A stretch of 64,000 nucleotides of DNA from Oceanospirillaceae bacterium (GCA_015665455.1 JADFAD010000001.1:186001-250000); one strand, 5' to 3'. Positions 25,541 to 36,013 are shown, counted from the stretch's first letter. The notes: generated by a model from the sequence alone, not told the origin. A program made the numbers and translations.

Positions 25541-26761
25541 ATGTCATCCAAGAATCTGATTCATTTTAAATTTGTGGCGATGAGCGCCTCACTCTTTTCT
25601 TCCTGTGCGCTAATGGCGGCTGAGCCAGCTACTTTAGATATAGGTATTTTTAAAGTGGCTCCGATTTTTACACTTGATCAGAAATACGATGATAATATCT
25701 TTTCTCAAGACAATAATGAAAATGATTCTTGGGTGAGTATTGCGTCACCATCAATTCAAGCGAAAGCGACAGATGGTACGAGCACCTATTCTTTTGGTTA
25801 CCAATTAATCTCTGGCTTTTACTCTAACAGCTCCGATGATAACTATATTGACAACCGCTTAAGCGCAGAAGGAGAGTGGGAGTTAAATCATCGCCATGTT
25901 ATTACTCTAGATGCTGAGTTATTTGACACACATGAAGATCGAGGGACGGGCTTTAGTCAAGGTGATGCAGCATTACTTCTTAGTTCACCTGACGAATATA
26001 GAGAATCTACATTAGGCGCTGGCTATACCTTTGGTGGTATACGGTCTAAGGGACGTTTAGTTTCTCATCTTGAGTATTATGACAAGAGATATACAAATCA
26101 TAGATCTTTAACTCAAGGGCGTGATCGTGAAGAGATCCAAATAGGAGAAGCTTTCTTTTGGAATGTCGGGGGTAAGACTGATGCCTTATTTGAAATAGAA
26201 TATACAGACATAGACTATGTGAATGATCCTGAATCAATTGTGGGTACTGTAGACTCATTAGACAGTGATTTGATTAAAGTTTTTGCGGGTGCTACTTGGG
26301 AAACAACAGGTAAAACTGAAGGGGCGATAAAGCTTGGTTATGCAAAAAAGTCATTCAGTGATGGGGATCGAGATGACTACAGTGGTTTCAGTTGGGACAT
26401 TAACGTTAAGTGGGCACCAAAAGAGTATTCTGTTATAACCGTTATGACGGGACGTAGACAAGATGAATCAAATGGGTCTGGTGATTTTATCGATGGACAA
26501 GATTTTGGAATTAATTGGGCTCATGAGTGGAATGATCGATTTGATACACTTTTGAGTACTAACTTTTCTAATGAGGATTATAAAGGAGACCCCAATGAGC
26601 AAGAGGACGATCTATTTGATTATTCACTTCGTGTTAATTATGAAATGCGCCGTTGGTTAACTTTTGGTACGTCTTTTAAGTATGAAGAGCGCTCATCAAA
26701 TCAAGAAAATCAGGATTACAAACGTAATATTATCGCATTGCATTTAGAAGCTTCATTGTAA
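25541..26761 (+). CDS. outer-membrane beta-barrel protein of the polysaccharide locus
   Basis: A 406-residue protein with a signal peptide (hydrophobic to about residue 28, ending MAAEP). The rest is rich in alternating aromatic/polar strands (FGYQLISGFYSN; AGYTFGG) and ends in an amphipathic strand with terminal Leu (LHLEASL). It resembles the outer-membrane barrels encoded in polysaccharide gene clusters (the EpsL-type family). It may help export or anchor the polymer next to the Wza-like protein encoded 50 bases downstream. Role inferred from context. Confidence 0.8.
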   Translation: MSSKNLIHFKFVAMSASLFSSCALMAAEPATLDIGIFKVAPIFTLDQKYDDNIFSQDNNENDSWVSIASPSIQAKATDGTSTYSFGYQLISGFYSNSSDDNYIDNRLSAEGEWELNHRHVITLDAELFDTHEDRGTGFSQGDAALLLSSPDEYRESTLGAGYTFGGIRSKGRLVSHLEYYDKRYTNHRSLTQGRDREEIQIGEAFFWNVGGKTDALFEIEYTDIDYVNDPESIVGTVDSLDSDLIKVFAGATWETTGKTEGAIKLGYAKKSFSDGDRDDYSGFSWDINVKWAPKEYSVITVMTGRRQDESNGSGDFIDGQDFGINWAHEWNDRFDTLLSTNFSNEDYKGDPNEQEDDLFDYSLRVNYEMRRWLTFGTSFKYEERSSNQENQDYKRNIIALHLEASL

Positions 26762-26811
26762 TAAATTCGCTACAAAAGTGATGTTTGTCCCGGTTTTATG
26801 GATACCAAGAA

Positions 26812-27375
26812 ATGAATTTGAAATATGAAATGAAACATATCTTTCGATTTGCGTTTCGTCTTTTATTAGTAACATTCCTATTGATTAGTTATTCGGCTAA
26901 AGCTGATGACGGTTTTTCTTCTTACACTTTAGGGTCTGGTGATCAAATTCGTATACAGGTCTATGGCGAAGATGATTTAACGATTGAAGTTCGTTTAAGT
27001 GATGCAGGCACTTTATCTTTTCCGTTTCTAGGTGAGTTTAAAGTACTTGGTTTAACAGTGGGAGGATTACAGCAGTATGTGAGCGATGGATTAATGGGTG
27101 ATTACCTGATTGATCCTAAAGTCAGTGTTACGATAGTTGAATATCGTCAGTTTTTTATTAATGGCGAAGTTGAAAAGCCCGGGGGCTTTGCTTTTAGACC
27201 TGGTTTGACCGTTCGTAAGGCAATATCTCTTGCTGGTGGTTTCACTGAACGAGCCTCTAAAAGTAATGTGTTCATTATTTCCGATTCTGATCCAACTCGA
27301 ACGCCAAGGAACGTGTCATTGAATGCCTCACTAACACCTGGTGATATTATAACTGTAGAACAGAGTTTCTTTTAG
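26812..27375 (+). CDS. polysaccharide export protein, Wza-like (Poly_export/SLBB)
   Basis: A 187-residue periplasmic export protein. A signal peptide (RFAFRLLLVTFLLISYSAKA) precedes the Poly_export domain, with YTLGSGDQIRIQVYGEDDLT and PFLGEFKVLGLTVGGL. An SLBB domain follows with FFINGEVEKPGGFAFRPGLTVRKAISLAGG. It lacks a lipobox Cys and the long C-terminal helix of E. coli Wza, so it is the short form that needs a separate outer-membrane partner, perhaps the barrel upstream. The ATG at 26812 is chosen over a TTG at 26785; an ATG at 26830 is also possible. Confidence 0.88.
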   Translation: MNLKYEMKHIFRFAFRLLLVTFLLISYSAKADDGFSSYTLGSGDQIRIQVYGEDDLTIEVRLSDAGTLSFPFLGEFKVLGLTVGGLQQYVSDGLMGDYLIDPKVSVTIVEYRQFFINGEVEKPGGFAFRPGLTVRKAISLAGGFTERASKSNVFIISDSDPTRTPRNVSLNASLTPGDIITVEQSFF

Positions 27376-27397
27376 ATTAGGTTGTTTAGGTGTTTTC

Positions 27398-29629
27398 ATG
27401 TCAAAGCTAGAAGAAATAAAAGTAGTAAGTGAGTTAAAGATGGACAGTCTAGAACAAAAAGAAGTTATTAATTTAAGTCATTATTGGAAGCTATTACTTT
27501 CAAATAAATGGAATATTATTAGTTTTTCATTTTTAGTTACTTTAGTAGTTGCTATTTTTGTTGTTTCTCTAACTCCGACTTATAAAGCTACCTCTACCGT
27601 TTTAATTGAAAACTCTCAATCTAAAATTCTATCGATTGAAGATGTTTATGGCTTGAATACGTCAGGGAAAGAGTATTATTTAACTCAGTTTGAGATCCTG
27701 AAGTCTCGTGAATTGGCAGTTCGTGTCATTCAACGTTTGAATTTGACCTCTCATAAAGCGTTTGACCCTAGGCAGAAACAAGCTGGATTTAATTGGAAGG
27801 CTTATTTACCGATTGATACCTCGGTAAATGATCTGCCTCCAACTGAAGATGAAATATTGCAGTCAGTTGTAGATAAACTGAAGAAATCTTTAATTATTAA
27901 TCCTGTTCGCAGAACTCAATTAGTACATATTAGTTTTTTATCATCTGATCCTGAGCTAGCTGCCTTAATTGCAAATACTATGGCAGATGTTTTTATTGAA
28001 AGCCATTTGGAGGCAAAACTGGTTGCTAGTAAAAAAGCAGTTTTCTGGTTAAGCGAGAGATTAGAGGGGTTAAAGGAGAAGTTAAGTTATTCTGAAAATC
28101 AACTACAAGAGTACCGTGTTATAGAGGGATTGATTGACGTAGCAGGTGTTCAAACTTTAGGCGCGGAAGAGCTAGAACAAATAACTCAGCGTTATGTTGA
28201 GTCTAGGAAAGAGCGTTCGGCATCTGAATCTATATATAAGCAGGTTGAAACACTAGGTGATAAAGTTGGTTATGAGTTACTTATGGAACAACCAAGTATT
28301 CTGAAGCACCCACTAATCCATAAGATGAAAGAGAAGCATACTGAAACTGCGATAAAAGTGGCAGAGCTAAGTAAACGTTACGGACCTAAACATCCAAAAA
28401 TGATAGCTGCTCAAGCTGAGGTGAGTGTTGCTGCGAATCAATTGAAGCAACAAGTATTTCAAGTGGCCAAAGGTATCAAAGTCGATTTCTTAACAGCTAA
28501 GAGGAATGAAGAGGAACTTAAACGTCAATTGAACAATGCTCGGAATGAATTGCAAGCTATAAACAGTAAGGAGTTTACGCTTCGGGCTCTTCAGCGTGAA
28601 GTTGATAGTAACCGTCAATTGTATGAGTTGTTTTTAAATAGGGCTAAAGAGACGGGTGAGACAGAGGGCATACAAACTCCTCATGCTCGTGTGGTTGATA
28701 CGGCATTTGCTCCTCGCTTGCCTATCAAACCTAAGAAGAAGCTCATAGTGTTGGTCGCTCTGGTATTTAGCTTTGGCTTAGCTTCATTATTTGTTCTGTT
28801 ACTTGATGCATTGGATAAGGCTGTCAGATCTGTTGATGATGTAGAGCAAAAACTAAAAACTAATTTATTAGGTGCATTACCTTTAATTAAAGGTAACACA
28901 TCTAAAGTTGCTATTGATGCTTTTAGTTCTGGAAAGCATCCGGGCTTTACAGAGGCCATGCGTACTATTCGAACGAGTGTAATGCTTTCTGGAATTGATG
29001 ATCCCCATAAGATTATTGTTGTTAGTTCTACTCAACCAGATGAAGGGAAGTCAACGGTAGCTTTGAACTTGGCCTCGGCTATGGGGCAGATGGAAAAGGT
29101 TCTTTTAATCGATGCTGATATGCGCCGGCCTACCGTCGCAGCTAGCTTAGGGATGGAGCGTAGAGCGATTGGATTATCTAACCTTGTCTCTGGTAGTGAC
29201 GAACCTAAAACCTGTATTTATAATAACGACACGCTTGGTATTGATGTAATACCTGCTGGCATTATTCCTCCTAACCCGTTAGAGCTGATTTCATCAAAGC
29301 GCTTCGCTCAAGTTCTGAATAAACTGGCAGAGCATTATGATCGAATTATTATCGATTCTGCACCTGGCAGCGCTGTAAGTGATGCATTAATTTTGGCATC
29401 GTATGCTGATGCGTTGGTTTTTGTCGTTAAGGCTGATTCGACTCCTGCACCACACGCACAATCTGTGCTAAAACGATTTAGGGAGCATGATGCTCCTATC
29501 TTGGGCGTGATTTTAAATAAGGTTGATATGGATAAAAATCCTATCTATGACGATTATTATAATTACAACTATGAAAAGGGCAGAAAGGAACAAAGTCAGG
29601 ACTTAAAAACTGATAAGTCGGTAGCGTAA
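27398..29629 (+). CDS. Wzz-type chain-length determinant fused to BY-kinase
   Basis: A 743-residue polysaccharide co-polymerase. The Wzz domain starts near residue 25, with the first membrane helix at about 42-62. The long coiled-coil periplasmic part includes the GNVR-like region, and a second helix is near residue 450. The cytoplasmic tyrosine kinase domain has Walker A QPDEGKST at about residue 548 and the Walker A' segment LLIDADMRRP at about 570. The Tyr-rich tail YDDYYNYNY near residue 715 is the expected autophosphorylation cluster. It sets polymer length and export, cycling between phosphorylated and unphosphorylated forms. The phosphatase gene follows after four bases. Confidence 0.93.
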   Translation: MSKLEEIKVVSELKMDSLEQKEVINLSHYWKLLLSNKWNIISFSFLVTLVVAIFVVSLTPTYKATSTVLIENSQSKILSIEDVYGLNTSGKEYYLTQFEILKSRELAVRVIQRLNLTSHKAFDPRQKQAGFNWKAYLPIDTSVNDLPPTEDEILQSVVDKLKKSLIINPVRRTQLVHISFLSSDPELAALIANTMADVFIESHLEAKLVASKKAVFWLSERLEGLKEKLSYSENQLQEYRVIEGLIDVAGVQTLGAEELEQITQRYVESRKERSASESIYKQVETLGDKVGYELLMEQPSILKHPLIHKMKEKHTETAIKVAELSKRYGPKHPKMIAAQAEVSVAANQLKQQVFQVAKGIKVDFLTAKRNEEELKRQLNNARNELQAINSKEFTLRALQREVDSNRQLYELFLNRAKETGETEGIQTPHARVVDTAFAPRLPIKPKKKLIVLVALVFSFGLASLFVLLLDALDKAVRSVDDVEQKLKTNLLGALPLIKGNTSKVAIDAFSSGKHPGFTEAMRTIRTSVMLSGIDDPHKIIVVSSTQPDEGKSTVALNLASAMGQMEKVLLIDADMRRPTVAASLGMERRAIGLSNLVSGSDEPKTCIYNNDTLGIDVIPAGIIPPNPLELISSKRFAQVLNKLAEHYDRIIIDSAPGSAVSDALILASYADALVFVVKADSTPAPHAQSVLKRFREHDAPILGVILNKVDMDKNPIYDDYYNYNYEKGRKEQSQDLKTDKSVA

Positions 29630-29633
29630 TTTA

Positions 29634-30362
29634 ATGATTGATATTCATTGTCACTTGTTACCAGGGATTGATGATGGTCCCGATACTATAGAAGAGTCTA
29701 TCGACTTAGCAAAACAAATGGTTCAAGCAGGAGTTACTCACGCAATATTAACTCCTCATATATATCCTGGTCGTTGGAACAATACTAAAACCAGCATTTC
29801 CTCTCATGTGGCAGTGTTTAAAGACGCTTTAAACACTGCCTCGGTTCCTTTATCTATTGGATTTGCAGGAGAGGTTCGCGTAGGTCCTGAAATTGTAACT
29901 TCGTTGATAGAAAATGAATTACCATTTTTAGGTGAGTATAAAGGTCATAAGGTGTTACTTCTTGAAATGCCGCACAGTAATATACCGGTAGGAACTGATA
30001 AAATTATCAGTTGGTTGGTTTCACGAAATATCCTTCCTATGATCGCTCACCCCGAACGAAATAAAGATGTAATGAGGCGATACGAGAAATTAGCTCCTTT
30101 TGTTGAGATGGGCTGCTTATTTCAAATTACAGCTGGCTCTCTTATTGGACAATTTGGGGAGAAAGCTGAATATATTTCTAGAACTATGTTAGAAGGGGGC
30201 TTAGCTACAGTTTTGGCAAGCGATGCTCATCAGATTGAAAGAAGACCTTGCAATCTTGATAAAGGCTATGAAGCCGCTGTTGGAATTGTAGGTAAGGCTG
30301 AGGCTAAACAGCTTGTTAATGATGTTCCTCTCGAAATTGTTTCATCTCAGTTTATTGCATAG
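29634..30362 (+). CDS. PHP-family tyrosine-protein phosphatase (CpsB/YwqE-like)
   Basis: A 242-residue metal-dependent phosphatase of the polymerase and histidinol phosphatase (PHP) fold. IDIHCHLLPGIDDGP at residues 2-16 gives the first metal ligands. LTPHIYPGRW, MIAHPERN and ASDAHQIERRP supply the others. CpsB-like enzymes remove phosphate from the Tyr-rich tail of the BY-kinase. Its position right after that kinase gene supports this pairing. Most proteobacterial loci use a low-molecular-weight Wzb phosphatase; this locus uses the type better known from Gram-positives. Confidence 0.92.
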   Translation: MIDIHCHLLPGIDDGPDTIEESIDLAKQMVQAGVTHAILTPHIYPGRWNNTKTSISSHVAVFKDALNTASVPLSIGFAGEVRVGPEIVTSLIENELPFLGEYKGHKVLLLEMPHSNIPVGTDKIISWLVSRNILPMIAHPERNKDVMRRYEKLAPFVEMGCLFQITAGSLIGQFGEKAEYISRTMLEGGLATVLASDAHQIERRPCNLDKGYEAAVGIVGKAEAKQLVNDVPLEIVSSQFIA

Positions 30363-30370
30363 AATTTTGT

Positions 30371-31147
30371 ATGAATATACAGCTAAGTAAGAAACTTCGA
30401 ATATCGATATTACTTTCATTCTTAATATTTGGTGCTTTAATTCTGAGTTCTTTTGTAGATTTGATAGCGGATATAAACGCCCATCAAGTGGAACGATTTG
30501 AGAAATCATGGTTAAAGAAAAAGGACTTTATTTCGGTTGGGGACTTTAATCAAGCTGAGAAAAACCTGAGAGTAGCTTTGAGCTTGAATTCAAGTAATCC
30601 GGATTTTCTCCAATTGTTTGGTCGGCTTGGTATTTGGTCTGAGCATGTAAAGTGCAGTTATGACGGCTCTGAAGATGCAATTAGTTCTAATCTGTTGCGC
30701 TCTGACATAGGTTGCAATCAAGGAAGACTAAATATAACTCAAGAATACAATCAATTTTTTTTTGAAAGCCAACGTTTTAGGCCTTATTGGCCATACAGTT
30801 ATGCAGACCAAGTCTTGTTTTCAGCTAAGCACTTTAAAGCTTCGGAGCAGGCAAGAAAAACGTTTTATGTCTCTTGGGATAATGCAGTCAAGTTTGGATT
30901 TCAAGAACCAAAAGTTACATTGACTTTGTTAGCTGCCTCATTTGAGCTATGGGATGAATTAAGATTGAAATATAGAATGAGTGCGTTGAGGTTACTTCGC
31001 AACTCTCTCAAACGTAATCGCTCTTTGGCTTATCAGTCTCTCGATTTGGCTATTAAAAGTGGAAAATTATCTTCTATTTGTTTAGTAGCTCAAACTGAGA
31101 ATGAGATACCGGATTTTATACTGAATAAGTGTAGTAAGTTAATTTAG
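30371..31147 (+). CDS. VpsP-like polysaccharide biosynthesis protein, TPR-like
   Basis: A 258-residue protein with one N-terminal membrane helix (about residues 11-32), then a periplasmic part that begins with tetratricopeptide-like helices (DFNQAEKNLRVALSLNSSNPDFLQLFGRLG). Several Cys are spread through the chain. Layout and position after the kinase/phosphatase pair resemble VpsP of Vibrio-type polysaccharide loci, a protein of unproven function. It could hold assembly partners together in the periplasm. The family name is my recollection of layout rather than a verified match. Confidence 0.65.
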   Translation: MNIQLSKKLRISILLSFLIFGALILSSFVDLIADINAHQVERFEKSWLKKKDFISVGDFNQAEKNLRVALSLNSSNPDFLQLFGRLGIWSEHVKCSYDGSEDAISSNLLRSDIGCNQGRLNITQEYNQFFFESQRFRPYWPYSYADQVLFSAKHFKASEQARKTFYVSWDNAVKFGFQEPKVTLTLLAASFELWDELRLKYRMSALRLLRNSLKRNRSLAYQSLDLAIKSGKLSSICLVAQTENEIPDFILNKCSKLI

Positions 31148-31341
31148 CGATATCTGTAAGAAATTACTAAATACTTATTTAATTCACAATCTTAGGGTAT
31201 AAACCACTAAAAAAGAATAACTACACGAAGGCTCCTAAGTAGGGCGTTCAAATATTGAGAGTTAATGACTCTTGAAATAATAAAATGGTTGAATAACACC
31301 TGATTCAGGATGAACAGGTAATAAATGGAGAGGTATCCGAT

Positions 31342-32781
31342 ATGGATAAGCCCAGTCAAGGGTTGATAAAGCCTTACGCGTCTAAGTTCGTGTTTATATC
31401 TCGATGCTTGGATTCTGCGTTAGTGATTGCTGCTATAGGCATAGTTAGCATGATGAATGAAACTAAAGTGCCCTTGGAGTATTGGATAGCAGGTTTGATG
31501 GCTGGTTTACTTCATCAAATTATGGCCGAATTCACGGAAATTTATCGTTCGTGGCGATCTGAAAGTCTTTGGGCTGAGTCTAAACAAGTTATTATTTGTT
31601 GGAGCTCATGTTTCGCTATTGTTTATGTTGTTGGTAAATTCACGGTCTTAGAGCACACTCTATTCTCTTGGCCTGAAGTTTTTCAATGGTATGTGTTTAC
31701 TTTGACGTTACTCCTTTTTTGGCGATTAGTCGTACGTATAGCTCTCCGTCATTTGAGGGTTAAAGGTTATAACTCTAGAGCAGTTGCAATTGTTGGTACT
31801 GGCTCTTTAGCTCAGCAAGTGGCTAATCGTTTAAAATATTGCAGCTGGGGCGGTTATAAAATTACTGGATTTTATGACGACCGAAACATAAATAAACATC
31901 TGAGTGAGGATTGCCGTCGAGCTTCAGGCTCGGATCACTTAGTTAATGATATTATTGGTAGTTTTGCAGACTTAGTTGAGCAGGCGGAATCGGGTGAGTT
32001 AGATAGTATCTTTATTGCGTTACCAATGCGTGCGGAAGCTAGAATTCAAGAGCTATTAGAACGCTTAGCTAACTCAACTGCTTCTGTGTATGTAGTTCCT
32101 GATTTGTTTGTATTTGAGTTATTACACGCTAGAACTGTTAACTTAAATGGTATACCTGCCTTTGGGCTGATCGGTGAACCAATGAATGGTTTAAATTCTT
32201 GGTTAAAGCGAGCTGAAGATATCATAGGGGCTTCACTTATTTTATTGGGTATATCATTGCCAATGTTGGTGATTGCTCTAGGAATTAAAATAACTTCTCG
32301 TGGGCCCGTTATTTTTAAACAGCATCGATACGGCCTGGATGGCCGACCAATCGAAGTATACAAATTTCGCTCAATGACCGTGTGTGAAAATTCGGACGTT
32401 GTAACCCAAGCGACTAAGGGTGATATGCGTATAACCCCTTTTGGCGGTTTTTTACGTCGAACTTCTCTTGATGAATTACCACAATTTATAAATGTTCTCC
32501 AAGGTAGAATGTCTATTGTAGGCCCTAGACCACACGCAGTGGCTCATAATGAAGAGTATAGAGTTTTAATACCTGGTTATATGAGACGACATAAGATCAA
32601 ACCAGGAATTACTGGCTGGGCTCAAATTAATGGCTGGCGTGGAGAGACTGACACACTAGAAAAGATGGAAAAGCGCATTGAGCATGACCTTCACTACATT
32701 CATCATTGGACGCTTTGGTGGGATGTGAAGATTATTATCAAGACCGTTTTTAAAGGTTTTGTTGGCAAGAATGCTTATTAA
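31342..32781 (+). CDS. undecaprenyl-phosphate sugar phosphotransferase (WcaJ/WbaP-like)
   Basis: A 479-residue polyprenyl-phosphate hexose-1-phosphate transferase that starts each repeat unit by moving a sugar-1-phosphate to undecaprenyl phosphate. About four membrane helices lie in residues 15-135, then a CoA-binding-like domain (VAIVGTGSLAQQVANRL). After a re-entrant helix, the catalytic domain carries EVYKFRSM, the DELPQFINVLQGRMSIVGPRP motif and GITGWAQINGWRGETD. The first sugar is probably glucose given galU in the same locus, but galactose is possible. A 194-base gap with small dyads precedes it, so it may have its own promoter. Confidence 0.93.
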   Translation: MDKPSQGLIKPYASKFVFISRCLDSALVIAAIGIVSMMNETKVPLEYWIAGLMAGLLHQIMAEFTEIYRSWRSESLWAESKQVIICWSSCFAIVYVVGKFTVLEHTLFSWPEVFQWYVFTLTLLLFWRLVVRIALRHLRVKGYNSRAVAIVGTGSLAQQVANRLKYCSWGGYKITGFYDDRNINKHLSEDCRRASGSDHLVNDIIGSFADLVEQAESGELDSIFIALPMRAEARIQELLERLANSTASVYVVPDLFVFELLHARTVNLNGIPAFGLIGEPMNGLNSWLKRAEDIIGASLILLGISLPMLVIALGIKITSRGPVIFKQHRYGLDGRPIEVYKFRSMTVCENSDVVTQATKGDMRITPFGGFLRRTSLDELPQFINVLQGRMSIVGPRPHAVAHNEEYRVLIPGYMRRHKIKPGITGWAQINGWRGETDTLEKMEKRIEHDLHYIHHWTLWWDVKIIIKTVFKGFVGKNAY

Positions 32782-33121
32782 AAATTGTTTGATAGGAGTC
32801 TTTTTGTTTTTTTTGATTTGTGTGTTGGTTGGCGGTTTTTCACCTCAGCCAATACCTCTTCCTTTTCCTCAAGCTGACAAACTTTTACATTTTATTGTGT
32901 TTGGTGTTCTAACCTTTTTGTTTTTGTTAGTAGTGTTAGATAGGTGTGCGTTATTTGTATTTTTATCAATGGCTATACTTGGAGTTTTAATCGAGGTTGG
33001 GCAAGGACTTCTACTGCCTAGTAGAAATTTTTCATGGTTAGATCTGCTTGCAAATATAATTGGTTCACTCGTTAGTTTTCTTCTTTATTTTCAACTTATA
33101 TATAAAAGAAACTTTTCTTAA
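32771..33121 (+). CDS. VanZ-family small membrane protein
   Basis: A 116-residue protein with four hydrophobic helices and a VanZ-like pattern: [20 protein letters not shown], then [28 protein letters not shown]. The HF, EVGQ and DLLANIIG elements are typical of the family. It overlaps the sugar-phosphotransferase gene by 11 bases. VanZ-like proteins occur beside envelope glycan genes but their biochemical role is not settled. The ATG at 32771 is used; upstream TTG codons are in frame and less likely. Confidence 0.8.
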   Translation: MLIKNCLIGVFLFFLICVLVGGFSPQPIPLPFPQADKLLHFIVFGVLTFLFLLVVLDRCALFVFLSMAILGVLIEVGQGLLLPSRNFSWLDLLANIIGSLVSFLLYFQLIYKRNFS

Positions 33122-33132
33122 GGGATTTGAAA

Positions 33133-34584
33133 ATGTTTAATTGCTCTGTTGTACCTGTTGTTATGGCTGGCGGTTCCGGTACACGCCTATGGCCTCTTTC
33201 TCGTTCACTTTACCCTAAGCAGTTTTTACCGCTTACAGGGAATGAAACTATGCTTCAAGCAACGCTAGATCGATTAACTGGTCTTGAAGCTAAAAAAATA
33301 CATTGCAGTGATCCGGTCATTATTTGTAATAACGATCATCGATTTATTGTTGCTGAACAATTACGTTCAAATAAAAAGAAATCAGAATCAATCATTCTGG
33401 AGCCAGTAGGGCGTAACACAGCTCCGGCAATTGCGTTAGCTGCACTGGAATCTCAAAAAAATGGCAATGACCCAGTTTTATTGGTGTTAGCTGCAGACCA
33501 TTTAATTAAAGATGTAGATTCTTTTCATAGCTCAATCGAAAGTGCACTTAAATACGCTCAAGAAGGATATTTAGTTACTTTTGGAATCCAAGCTAATACT
33601 CCTGAGACTGGTTACGGCTATATCCAGCGTGGAAAAACTATTTCAATTACTGAAGAAAATGAAAGCAGTGGCTTCTCCGTGAATCGCTTTGTTGAAAAAC
33701 CGGATGCTGTAACCGCTAAGGAGTATTTGGATACAGGTGAATACTATTGGAACAGCGGTATGTTCATGTTTACTGCTAGCCGTTATTTGGAAGAACTTAA
33801 GCAGCATAGACCAGACATATTAGATGCTTGTGAACAAGCAATGAAAGGCGCTTCTAACGATCTAGACTTTTTGCGTTTAGATAATGACGCTTTTATGAAA
33901 TGTGCTGATGAGTCTATTGATTATGCAGTTATGGAAAAAACAGACAGTGCTGTTGTTGTCCCAATGAATGCGAACTGGAATGACGTTGGCTCTTGGTCTT
34001 CTTTATGGGAAGTAAATGATAAAGATGAGCAGGGTAATGTAACGCATGGTGATGTGATTACTCATACCACTAAAGACAGTTACGTATACTCTGACGGGCG
34101 TTTAGTTTCGACAGTGGGTGTTGAAGACTTAGTTATTGTTGAGACTAAAGATGCTATTTTAGTCGCGAATAAAAACTCGGTACAAGATGTGAAAACCATC
34201 GTTCAGACTCTTAAGGACCAAGGGCGTGAAGAGTGGAAGTTAAATCGTGAAGTATATCGACCTTGGGGCGTTTACGATTCAATAGATAATGGGGATCGTT
34301 ATCAAGTTAAGCGTATTACTGTGAAGCCAGGTGCCAAGTTAAGCGTACAAATGCATTACCATAGAGCAGAGCATTGGATTGTGGTTTCTGGAACAGCTAA
34401 AGTCACTGTAGGTGATGATACTTGTATTGTTTCTGAAAATGAATCGACCTACATCCCTGTAGGTGTTGTACATGCTCTTGAAAACCCAGGGAGTATTCCA
34501 TTAGAGCTAATTGAAGTTCAATCGGGCTCGTACTTGGGTGAAGATGATATTGTTCGTTTTGAAGACAGATATGGTCGCTCATAA
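33133..34584 (+). CDS. manC: mannose-1-phosphate guanylyltransferase / mannose-6-phosphate isomerase
   Basis: A 483-residue bifunctional enzyme making GDP-mannose. The N-terminal nucleotidyltransferase has [23 protein letters not shown] and later FVEKPDA and YWNSGMFMF. The C-terminal cupin (from about residue 375) carries PWGVYDSID and the metal site in [13 protein letters not shown]. Full length for type II GMP/PMI. The ATG at 33133 has AAGGGA upstream; a TTG two codons earlier is less likely. Together with the phosphomannomutase downstream it supplies GDP-mannose for the glycosyltransferases. Confidence 0.95.
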   Translation: MFNCSVVPVVMAGGSGTRLWPLSRSLYPKQFLPLTGNETMLQATLDRLTGLEAKKIHCSDPVIICNNDHRFIVAEQLRSNKKKSESIILEPVGRNTAPAIALAALESQKNGNDPVLLVLAADHLIKDVDSFHSSIESALKYAQEGYLVTFGIQANTPETGYGYIQRGKTISITEENESSGFSVNRFVEKPDAVTAKEYLDTGEYYWNSGMFMFTASRYLEELKQHRPDILDACEQAMKGASNDLDFLRLDNDAFMKCADESIDYAVMEKTDSAVVVPMNANWNDVGSWSSLWEVNDKDEQGNVTHGDVITHTTKDSYVYSDGRLVSTVGVEDLVIVETKDAILVANKNSVQDVKTIVQTLKDQGREEWKLNREVYRPWGVYDSIDNGDRYQVKRITVKPGAKLSVQMHYHRAEHWIVVSGTAKVTVGDDTCIVSENESTYIPVGVVHALENPGSIPLELIEVQSGSYLGEDDIVRFEDRYGRS

Positions 34585-34610
34585 ACTCTATAAAAGGAAT
34601 GTTGAAGTAG

Positions 34611-35975
34611 ATGTCTGAGTTAACTTGTTTTAAAGCGTATGATATTCGTGGGAAATTAGGCGAAGAGTTAAATACCGATATTGCTTATAGAATTGGGCGT
34701 GCTTATGGTGAATTTTTAAAACCAAAGAAAGTTACTGTCGGTGGAGATGCACGAGCAACCAGCGAGGAGCTTAAATTAGCTGTGGCTGAAGGCTTGATGG
34801 ATTCCGGCGTTGACGTGATTGATATTGGCATGGTTGGCACTGAAGAGATTTACTTTTCGGCCTTTCACCTAGATGTTGATGGTGGCATTGAGGTAACAGC
34901 TTCTCATAATCCAATTGATTATAATGGGATGAAGCTTGTTAAGCAGGGTAGTCGTCCTGTTTCAGGTGATACTGGGTTGTTAGATATTAAAATGTTGGCT
35001 GAAAAGAATGAGTTTGGACCAGTTAAGACTAAAGGTAATTTAATAAAAAAGAGTATTTTGTCTGATTATATAAAGCACCTCATGACCTATGTTGATGTTA
35101 CTCAATTAAAGCCCTTAAAATTGGTTGTTAATTCGGGAAATGGAGCTGCAGGGCATGTAATTGATGCAATGGAGGCAGCGTTTACTCCTATGGAAGTACC
35201 TGTCGAGTTTATTAAAGTTCACCATAATCCTGATTCAGCTTTTCCAAATGGCATTCCAAATCCTCTATTAGTAGAAAATCGAAGTGCTACTTCTGACGCA
35301 GTTCTTCAGCACGGGGCTGATATGGGCATTGCTTGGGATGGAGATTTTGATCGATGTTTTTTATTCGATGAAAAAGGTGAATTTATTGAAGGCTATTATA
35401 TTGTAGGCTTGTTGGCGGAAGCGTTTCTTCAAAAGAGCGAAGGGTCTAAAATCATTTATGATCCGAGGTTGACTTGGAATACACAGGAAGTGGTTTCGGT
35501 TGCTAGAGGTGAGCCTATCATGTCTAAGACTGGGCATGCTTTTATTAAAGAGCGTATGAGAAAAGAGGACGCTATTTATGGTGGTGAGATGAGCGCCCAT
35601 CACTACTTTAGAGATTTTGCATATTGCGATAGTGGTATGATTCCTTGGTTATTAGTGGCTGAGCTGATATCTAAGAAGGAAATGACACTCTCTTCTATGG
35701 TTAAAGATCGTATCTCTAAATTTCCATCTTCTGGTGAAATTAATTCTAAACTGGAGGATCCGAAGGCTGCAATAGAACGTGTTTTAAACGCTTATTCTGA
35801 GGATGCGTTAGAAGTAGATTATACGGACGGAATTGGAGTTAGTTTTGACAACTGGCGTTTTAATCTAAGAAGTTCCAATACTGAGCCTGTTGTTCGATTG
35901 AACGTAGAGAGTCGTGGTGATTTGAATTTGATGACTCAAAAAACTGAAGAAATTTTAAGTATTTTACGAAGTTAG
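34611..35975 (+). CDS. phosphomannomutase/phosphoglucomutase
   Basis: A 454-residue alpha-D-phosphohexomutase interconverting hexose-6-phosphate and hexose-1-phosphate. The phosphoserine loop [13 protein letters not shown] has Ser98. The metal loop is GDFDRCF, the sugar-specificity loop [10 protein letters not shown], and the phosphate-binding loop RSSNTEP near the end. The closeness to manC and the [11 protein letters not shown] start fit CpsG/ManB; the GEMSAHH loop is shared by enzymes working on both mannose and glucose phosphates. It could therefore feed both manC and galU. Confidence 0.93.
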   Translation: MSELTCFKAYDIRGKLGEELNTDIAYRIGRAYGEFLKPKKVTVGGDARATSEELKLAVAEGLMDSGVDVIDIGMVGTEEIYFSAFHLDVDGGIEVTASHNPIDYNGMKLVKQGSRPVSGDTGLLDIKMLAEKNEFGPVKTKGNLIKKSILSDYIKHLMTYVDVTQLKPLKLVVNSGNGAAGHVIDAMEAAFTPMEVPVEFIKVHHNPDSAFPNGIPNPLLVENRSATSDAVLQHGADMGIAWDGDFDRCFLFDEKGEFIEGYYIVGLLAEAFLQKSEGSKIIYDPRLTWNTQEVVSVARGEPIMSKTGHAFIKERMRKEDAIYGGEMSAHHYFRDFAYCDSGMIPWLLVAELISKKEMTLSSMVKDRISKFPSSGEINSKLEDPKAAIERVLNAYSEDALEVDYTDGIGVSFDNWRFNLRSSNTEPVVRLNVESRGDLNLMTQKTEEILSILRS

Positions 35976-36013
35976 ATATTTTAAGAATAGAAAGTCTTAG
36001 GAAGGATTGAAAT

